A DNA stretch of 64,000 nucleotides from NCBI RefSeq assembly GCF_002878395.1, contig NC_061120.1:111501307-111565306 (forward strand). Reading direction: 5' to 3'. A program made the position numbers and the translations under genes. Every line of letters starts with the position of its first letter. Positions within the stretch are counted from its first letter, which is position 1. Positions 57,010-64,000 of the stretch are shown here, one piece after another. The notes beneath the pieces are model-generated. The model saw only the letters and a list, made by a program, of their open reading frames with translations. It made no database searches and was not told the DNA's origin. Source of the DNA: Capsicum annuum (taxonomy: Eukaryota > Streptophyta > Magnoliopsida > Solanales > Solanaceae).

Positions 57010-57987
57010 TATCACATATTTTCTTGTAATGATCCTTATTTTCTTGGTGTTAAAATAATTTATTGTTATCAACAGGTGTAGTAGTGGACTAAGAGCAAAT
57101 AAATCACAAACTAAGACGGATGTTGATCAAACTAAGGTTCGATTGAAGACCGTGGAGGAAGAAATTATGAAACATGAACTCAAGCAAGATGATGTTTTAA
57201 AAGATATGTAAAATGCAATTATATGTAACTTTTGTTACTAACAAAGCTTGTGGAAGATTCTTTAAATTATAGTAATATAATTGTCAAAATCTATTTTGGA
57301 ATTTCTTTTTATAATTACTCTTCATTATAGTATAGAAATTCTATTAGTTAATAATGCTTATGACAATATTACTTAATTTACAGTAATGAATATTTGAAAT
57401 TATGTCCAAACCTAAATATAATTATCAAAAATTGATTAATTTTCATTTTTCATTGCTAATTCAATTAATGAGCTATAAGGTATGTATTTTGTAGTAAAAA
57501 GAATAAATTCTTAGCTACGTCACAAAAATATGTGGCAAATATTCACGTGTATAGCTATGTATTTTTTATTTGGTAGCTATATGTAAGTATTGTTAATACG
57601 ATACTAAAATACAAAACAACCACACATTTTAAATTATCATAGCAAATAAATCAAGTATTTTTCTTTAACAGAAGACATTGTGGCTATAATATAAAAATTA
57701 CTATAGATTTTATTTGTTGTGGCAAAAAAGTAAAATTATTTGCCACAAGTATATATTTCGTAGAAAGAATTATTTTATCATCACAGTTACAACATAATTT
57801 TTTTTGTAGCTGTAAGTAATAGCAGTTGGCCGCTGACCATGTAAAGTCTGTAGCTAACTTTTAGTTATGCCACTTTTTGCTATGAATGCTACAGAAAAAG
57901 AAATTGGTGGCTAAAGTGTTTAGCCATGGAACTTTTCACATTTGGCTATGATGTATTTTGAAGCTATATATGCATTTTATTGTAGTG
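57010..57987 (+). mobile_element. 3' end of a CACTA (En/Spm) DNA transposon
   Basis: Ends in TTTTATTGTAGTG at 57,987, i.e. a CACTACAATAAAA terminal repeat read from the other strand, followed by a possible 3-bp duplication TAC. The subterminal 0.5 kb is full of TAGCTAC/GGCTA/TAGCCA words in both orientations, as in CACTA elements. The 5' terminal repeat is not in the window; the left side abuts the pararetrovirus at about 57,009. Confidence 0.7.
57077..57211 (+). pseudogene. Last exon of a CACTA transposase-type gene (fragment)
   Basis: After a splice-acceptor-like TTATCAACAG (ending 57,075) comes a 45-codon frame ending in TAA at 57,209-57,211: CSSGLRANKSQTKTDVDQTK, then a charged helix with KTVEEEIMKHELKQDD. 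A charged coiled-coil tail is usual for plant Ptta/En/Spm ORF1 proteins. With only the last exon, the family is inferred mainly from the terminal repeat 0.8 kb downstream. Confidence 0.45.
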
Positions 57988-58462
57988 TACATCCAAAGTA
58001 CTGATCGTATATTTTTCTCTTGTGTTGTGTTGTCTTATAACAAAGGTTCAGACGCTCAGTTTCTTGACTATCCGTAGATAGTTCTGCATTACCCAGCAGT
58101 AGTAGTGGTGAGTCCTCATCCATCGAGGACATGACATGTTATTACTGTTATTTCAGTATCTCTTTATGTTCAGCTAGTCGGAGTTAGTTGGGGGTTTGTC
58201 CCATCAACTCCTTATGATTTTTCGAAGCTTTCAGACAGATAGATAGCTAGTTAATTTTTCTGTCTATTTAGTTGTTTCATACATATTGAATTATATTTAG
58301 TATTACATCATACCAATATTTTATCATATTATCTTCCGTACATGTTATTCCATTATTATTTTATTCAGGGCTCATAATAGGTACTAGATCATGGGTTAGC
58401 TTGGGGTCACTTGTGGCCTTAAGAACCATGTTGAGACTAGGGGGTAACCTTGGGTCGTGACA
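57988..58462 (+). repeat. LTR family C, 3' part, right copy
   Basis: Matches 46,054-46,425 (TCCAAAGTACTGATCG, GAGTCCTCATCCATCGAGGA) and continues to the LTR end TGGGTCGTGACA. The left part is replaced by the CACTA end at 57,987. Confidence 0.8.
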
Positions 58463-58588
58463 CTAGTAGATGAGGCTACTTGAGAGATCGAGAGCGAGAT
58501 GTGGACCCAGTATCCTTACCTGTTCGAGACTTCAGGTACATCTTAGTCCTTAACTTTTTTGGATGAAAGTTCCTTTAGTAATGGATAT
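58463..58588 (+). pseudogene. C-terminal end of Tekay-type polyprotein of element B, and polypurine region
   Basis: 58,469-58,546 reads DEATxEIESEMWTQYPYLFE then TSGTS and a TAG stop, where x is TGA for tryptophan. This is the conserved chromodomain-side end of Tekay Pol. TTCCTTTAGTAATGGATA follows, the decayed polypurine region before the 3' LTR at 58,589. It joins directly to the family C LTR end, so the rest of pol is missing here. Confidence 0.82.
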
Positions 58589-61500
58589 TGTAATGACCCT
58601 TCAGTTTATTTTCCATGTTTCTTAATATTTTTGTCGTTAAATCTTTCTTATAGCATCCCCAAGTCATTTATGACCTACTGGAACTGACAGTTTGGTCACC
58701 AGAGAGTTTAGAGCCAATTTTTTATTTTCAAGTCTTCATTGGTTTGAAATGGCCACTGGAAAAAAAATAGTAAAATGATCTCATATGCAAATTCTAACAC
58801 TGTCAGCAGCTCTGGAATATCGACTTTAGGCTAGGTGAACCTTTGGTTTAGGTTTCGAGGTACCGGGGCTTATTTCGACCTATTGTTCAGAAAATTAAGA
58901 AAATAGAATATGGGTGTGTGACTCATATTTTATTGAAACAACCTTGGATGGAAATTTTAACTATGCCAATGAGTCTAGAACATCGAATTTGGTATGGTTA
59001 CATAGTTTGTTTGCGTATAGGATTCTTGATGGATACCGAGGGGTTGGCAAATTTCAAATCTCAGTTGTCAACTGGTGTCATTTCTATCGCGAGCCACAAC
59101 TCACGATTGAGATACCCTTGGTATGGCACCAATGCGATCGCAGTATGTAGGTTGTGATCATGACCAACATGTGTAGCCAAAATATGTGGCGATCTCACGC
59201 CCCTAGTCACGATCACAGAACCCACGGCTATGGGTTAGGTATAAATGAATCCCTTATTTTGCGATTTTAGCCATTTCTCATCCATTTTTTGAGATCTTAA
59301 GTCTTAAAGAGTGATATTAAGTAGGATTTACAATTGTAGGTGATTAGAAATCTTGATTAACACTTTTTTCTGTAATGATCTTTTAATTTGAGGTAAGAAT
59401 TCACACTTTTCTTGGTAGATTTTCTTGAGTTCTTGTTCAACCCCCCCCCCCCAAAAAAAAACCTTAAGGGCTTTTTTATCCTTAATTTAGCTTGAATTTT
59501 ACCCAATTTTGAGGGTAATTATTCCTTAAGCATTTGAGAATTTTAGTTTCAAAAACCTAATTTTCGTGAGTGGGACCCACATGAGGTTCTGATGTAATTT
59601 TTGTACCTGAAGCACAATAGTCCAATATGGGTATCATTATTCACGTATTAATGAATAGAATGTGCTTTTGAAAACATTATACATTGTTGAAGCTTCTCAA
59701 AAAAGAAAAATGGTGATTTAGCAGATCTTTTGAGCTTTCTTAGGCATCCTGGTAGGCTAGGTTCATCCATTGTTAGATTAAGGTACTTTATAGTATGTTT
59801 ATGATATTATGTTATATTTGGGATGGGTTTTAGGTTTTGAGGTAATAAATTGAAATACTTGGGATTAGTTGGATCATTTAGGCTATTCTGGCTACCATTT
59901 TGTACATGATTAGCCTAATTATTCCTATCTTGGATGAAATTAACCTTATAGGCTCTTGTTAGGGTGGAAATACCTTACTTACTCCATTGATGATGATATT
60001 TCCTTGGTTACTTGAGTTTAGAATAAAATTTACCCAAATTGCCTTATCTTAGGTGAAATTGACTTAGTTGCTCTATATTAGAAGAAATTATTATCCTAGA
60101 TCTAGTTGTGGCTTGTTTAACATATAAATATGGATTTAGATATCTTAACCTATTTTGGGGTAGATATTTCTTGATAAATGATGCCTTTGAGTGCATCTAG
60201 GAAGATAGTTATTTCGGTGATATTTAGATGCCTTGTTATTGTTTGTTATGATGGATGGTATTGTAAGTAATGATTAAATAATTATGCTATATATATTGAT
60301 TATTGGTTAAGCACATGATGGGCTATTGAATATGCTATTGATTTGGCTATTGATTGGGCTACCAAATATACTATTGAAAGATCCCTTGAGTATGATATTG
60401 ACTAAGCCATAAATTAAGCTAAGATCTTATGATTCAATTATGATTATTGATCATGTTAATCCACTAGGTGGGAATACACTGGGTTTGTTGTTGTTGTTGT
60501 TGTTGTTGATCATGTTAATATATTATTCTAATGGTTACACTTTTAAAACTCTGATAATTATACTATTAGCCATGATATCGATTATTTATACTTGATAGAA
60601 ATTTAGGGGATGGATATGATATTGATGATGATTATATATACCCGAAAAAAGAGGATGATGATTATGATGATTATATATTTTCAATAAGGTCGGACGATGA
60701 TTGTGATGATTATATATACCCGGTAAGGCCGAAAGAGGATTGTGATGATATTGGGGATATTTTTGAATATCCCTACCAATCCAAGTCTTTATATATGTCT
60801 CATACTTTGATGATATACTCATTATGAGATGATGACATTGGGGTGTGATATTGACAATCTAGCTAAGTTGGAAAGGAGGAAATTGTTATAATGTATGATA
60901 TGACTAAACGCTTGTGATATAATGATTAATTGATAAATATTTGCTAGTTGATAAATAAAGGATAGTTGATAAGTGATGATTAGCCATTATAAGAAGATTA
61001 GCTAATAAGTGATTTTTAGTTGATAAATAATAATTTATTGATTCACGAGGATTAGTGCAACATGATGGATAGTTGATATTGACTTATTTACAAATGATGA
61101 ATATGGTAAATCGATGTTTATTGTGAGGAACGACTTGAATAAATTTCAATTATATGAGAATTGATAAATGACGGTGGTGGGTTGTTCTATCTTGTTTGTA
61201 CATTCCAGGCCTATGGGGGATTGCAATGGGTTATTTACTTTTCTCCATAAATTGGCGTATGGGATCCAATTTTGTAGTTATGGTTGCGTGTTTTGATTCT
61301 TTATGTTATGTTATTATTTTAGTTTATTTACCTATTTTGCATAGCGATGTTTGAGATGATTCAGGTTCAATTCTACCTTGACTTGGTTATTTTTTCTTGC
61401 ATTTTATCATATTTATGTCATAATTTAGCTCAATTGTCCGATGATGCCTACTGAGTACCCGTGATTTTGATACACATACTACACTTCTATACCTTTTTGG

Positions 61501-61904
61501 TGTAGATCCAAGTACTAGTTTTTGTCGTTGATTTGTGTTAAATCAGTGTTGATATCCAGAGATAAGGTGAGCTCTTGGAGTCTGAGTCGCCCTTTTTCTT
61601 CTATTATTTATGTTCAGTCTTTGTTTTGAAATAGATATATTAACTATTCTAGATACTTAAGTTGTACTATTTTTATTAGATATTCTTATACTGGCTCTAC
61701 CAGGTCGTGGGATGGTATCTCTGTTGACTATCTTTATCTATTTCAAATACTTTATTTATTTATGAGATGTTCATTTTGATTTTCGCCTATGTTGGGCATT
61801 TTCCACCAAATTTACCCATTATATGTAACTTCGAGTTATGGTTTGGCTTACCTATTAGCTGAATAGAGTAGGTGCTATCATGACTCATAAATTAGATCGT
61901 GATA
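58589..61904 (+). repeat. 3' LTR of element B, 3.3 kb
   Basis: Starts TGTAATGACCC and ends TAGATCGTGATA. CCTTT follows, equal to the five bases before the 5' LTR. It has the same irregular block (about 59,040-59,220, with CACGATTGAGATACC / GCGATCGCAGTATG words) before a TATA-like GGTATAAATG at about 59,238. Imperfect repeats of GATGATTATATATACCCG type lie at 60,640-60,790. The short open stretches near 58,914-59,157 and 60,586-60,822 are not genes. Confidence 0.88.
60461..60505 (+). mobile_element. Severely truncated retroposon end with TTG tail and target duplications
   Basis: CCACTAGGTGGGAATACACT plus GGGTTTGTTG and further TTG units is the last part of the same retroposon end seen at 36,560-36,620. 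TTGATCATGTTAAT precedes it (60,447-60,460) and follows it (60,506-60,519) without a mismatch. Only about 45 bp were inserted, tail included. Confidence 0.8.
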
Positions 61905-63427
61905 CCTTTTCAACATGTAGATTCCATATTTTTATGTTATAGTTAATTTTAGATCCATTCGTAAGGTGAAGGATTGGTGTTAAAGGGTTGTTTGTACTGA
62001 TTTTGACATTTCAGGTAGGTTATGGCTTAATTTTACTCATACCGAGTTAAGTTGTTAATATTGATATAAATTCATATTAAGGGTGTGGAAACCAATCATG
62101 AAAATGGCTATATTATTATGTTGTGCCCATGTGGGGGGATATATTGATGTGAATTGGTGGTTTTGAGATATTATTTACTATGTGTGACCATGTTGGGTCT
62201 TATATGAAATTGTTGTCCATGTGTATGTAAATGTGATTATATGGAGTTTATATGGTATCAATGACCTACTATTGTGTATTTTACTTTATTGACCTACGAA
62301 TTATATTGGATTCATGGATGGTTGGATTATTGAGTGGATTCTGGATCACATGGTTGGTATATTGGTTTGATTTGGAAATTCACATTTTGGTTGGTTGTGA
62401 GTGTTGCATCCTCATATCATATACATTCATGAAACATTGATACCATCATTGAAATACTGGTAATGCTAATTTTTTCCTGACAAAAAATATGACATCTTTA
62501 AAAACCCTCTACTAATAGATATGATAGAGAAGAGTTATGGATATTGGTATTGGATAATATATTGTATATAGTTTCGAACCCTCATGGGTCCTACCTGAAA
62601 GCACATCTCGATAGGTGTATACGGAGGTTGTGCGATAACCTTGAGCATCATATCATTATCACATCATCATCATCACCATCATAATCTTTATTGTATTTCA
62701 TATATATTGTGCTCATTTGTGTTGTATTATTGCCTTAATGTGATATATGTATAATTGTACTTATTTTTATGCTTGTATTTGGTATATGTGAATACTTATG
62801 CTTTCTTATCATATTTGTGTATGGTATATGTGTATATTATAGAATTATTAGTGGAGATGGTATGGGCTACCATTTAGGACATTTTTTATCGCAGGTAATG
62901 TGCCCATAGTGTGTATTTTATATTTTTTTATCTCTACATTGCTCAGTCGATCTATGATTTCTACTAAGTATAAGTGGATCGTACTCACCCCTAGTGCGCC
63001 CTTTAGGTGCAGTTCCACATATAAGTGCACCACATGCAGCTGATTCAGGCAGTATCTGGGGTATATTTGAGGTAGCAGATAATCTATATTTCCGGAGTTA
63101 TTCTACTAACCACTTTTTATTTATTTAATGTCTTATTTTATATTTAGATACAGACGTTGATCCTTTTGTACTATTATTGTATCTTTTGACATTCGGCATA
63201 TATTAGTAGTTCTTATACTGTGAAACCAGATTTCGGAATGTTCTTATGGCGTTTTCGATTATGTACTTCTACTATTGTTATATTTGTGTGGCTCGGTTTC
63301 GTTCTAGAAGCCTTGCCTTGAATTTTGACGTTGATTTCTCTTTTCATATCAGTTTGGGTGATAGGCTTACTTTTTAAGGCATGCCGTGACAAGTGCTATA
63401 ATCACAGTTGATTTTTGGGTCGTGATA
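61905..63427 (+). repeat. LTR family A, right part of the split solo LTR
   Basis: Begins with the CCTTT duplication and continues the family A sequence from the point where 42,057-43,144 stops (matches about 3,395-4,917), ending TTTTGGGTCGTGATA at 63,427. Together the parts make about 2.6 kb. AATAT (63,428-63,432) against TATAT (42,052-42,056) is the likely duplication of the LTR itself. Confidence 0.85.
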
Positions 63428-63432
63428 AATAT

Positions 63433-64000
63433 TCAATAGTGTTTGATACTATTTCAATGTACTTACTCACAAAATAGACCTTTATATTTTTAATATCTAA
63501 TACAAATGAGCATATAACTACATCAACGAAGATTTTTCAATGAACAGTACACGAGGGACTTGTTCAAAATATTTTTTGTAACATTTTATTTCTCTTAAGG
63601 TTGCAGATATGACATTGTCACTTTTACAATCATTTTACTATAATGTGTTGTCCTAGAGGAATATAGATATGGAAGAATGCATTTTGCTAGATTGAAAACA
63701 ACTCTTCATAAAACGAAGTTTAATTGGTGAATAATATCACCTCTTGAATAATTCACATAATTGATAATATCAAAAGTCTTCTTTTAGAATAATTTTAGTG
63801 ACACTATTTATCATTTGGCCGAATACCATAACATAAAATGCATACTGAGTTATAAAAAAAAGACTTCTTGAAGAATAATTTTAATGACACTATTTATTAT
63901 TTGGCCTGATACCATTACTTAAAATTCATATTTGAGATATGAAAGTGATTCATAAAGTTGGTTGGTAACGTTAAACATGTTGTATGCGTCTCTTTTGATC
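63433..64000. other. Unassigned right flank
   Basis: AT-rich. A CTTCTTTTAGAATAATTTTAGTGACACTATTTATCATTTGGCC stretch occurs twice in slightly different form (about 63,778-63,820 and 63,865-63,905), quoted in part: TGACACTATTTAT. No gene recognised. Confidence 0.4.

Overview
The window looks like repeat-packed plant heterochromatin, most likely from a Solanaceae nuclear genome. Reasons: AT-rich sequence with no intact cellular gene; many Ty3/gypsy LTR retrotransposons of Tekay/Del and Athila/Tat type whose decayed proteins read like those of tomato, potato and pepper; a LINE/SINE-type 3' end with a TTG tail; and an endogenous caulimovirid of Solendovirus-like character. Every coding region seen is a relic with in-frame stops, frameshifts or lost catalytic residues. 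No cellular gene, rRNA, tRNA or CRISPR array was found.

Left block, 1-20,413: nested insertions. A minus-strand Athila/Tat-like element (LTR about 16,093-17,640, tRNA-Asp-type primer site, gag, protease, reverse transcriptase running off the left edge) is split between gag and protease by a plus-strand Tekay-like element at 2,156-14,504 (two 2.76 kb LTRs, 5-bp target duplication GAATG/GAGTG). That element is split inside its reverse transcriptase by a solo LTR at 7,483-9,259 (target duplication GGGTA). The Athila/Tat-like element itself seems to sit in the gag of a further minus-strand element whose 5' LTR is 17,947-20,413.

Middle block, 20,414-42,056: a 2.1 kb field of tandem repeats of about 85 bp, next to a minus-strand Tat-type gag relic; a gene-free stretch; a solo minus LTR with perfect TCTAC duplications (26,337-29,032); a non-coding LTR element with incomplete LTRs (29,576-35,612); the 3' end of an RTE-type LINE; and a 3' LTR at 38,987-41,488.

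Right block, 42,057-63,427: a second nest. A Tekay-type solo LTR (42,057-43,144 plus 61,905-63,427) was entered by an element whose 5' LTR starts at 43,145 and whose 3' LTR is 58,589-61,904, with CCTTT on both sides. Inside lie pieces of a third LTR family, a minus-strand 5' LTR and leader, a CACTA transposon tail, and a minus-strand endogenous pararetrovirus (47,695-57,008).

The pararetrovirus is the most interesting object. It is longer than one genome: its first 1.25 kb recur 8,067-8,068 bp away, so it preserves one complete circular-genome length plus a truncated second unit. Its right edge falls at the tRNA-Met primer-binding site. In viral order one reads a coiled-coil/capsid ORF with a CCHC finger, movement protein, protease, reverse transcriptase (YIDD kept), RNase H, a transactivator-like ORF, a 35S-like promoter, and three small ORFs joined by TAAAAATG junctions. 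All the large ORFs are broken.
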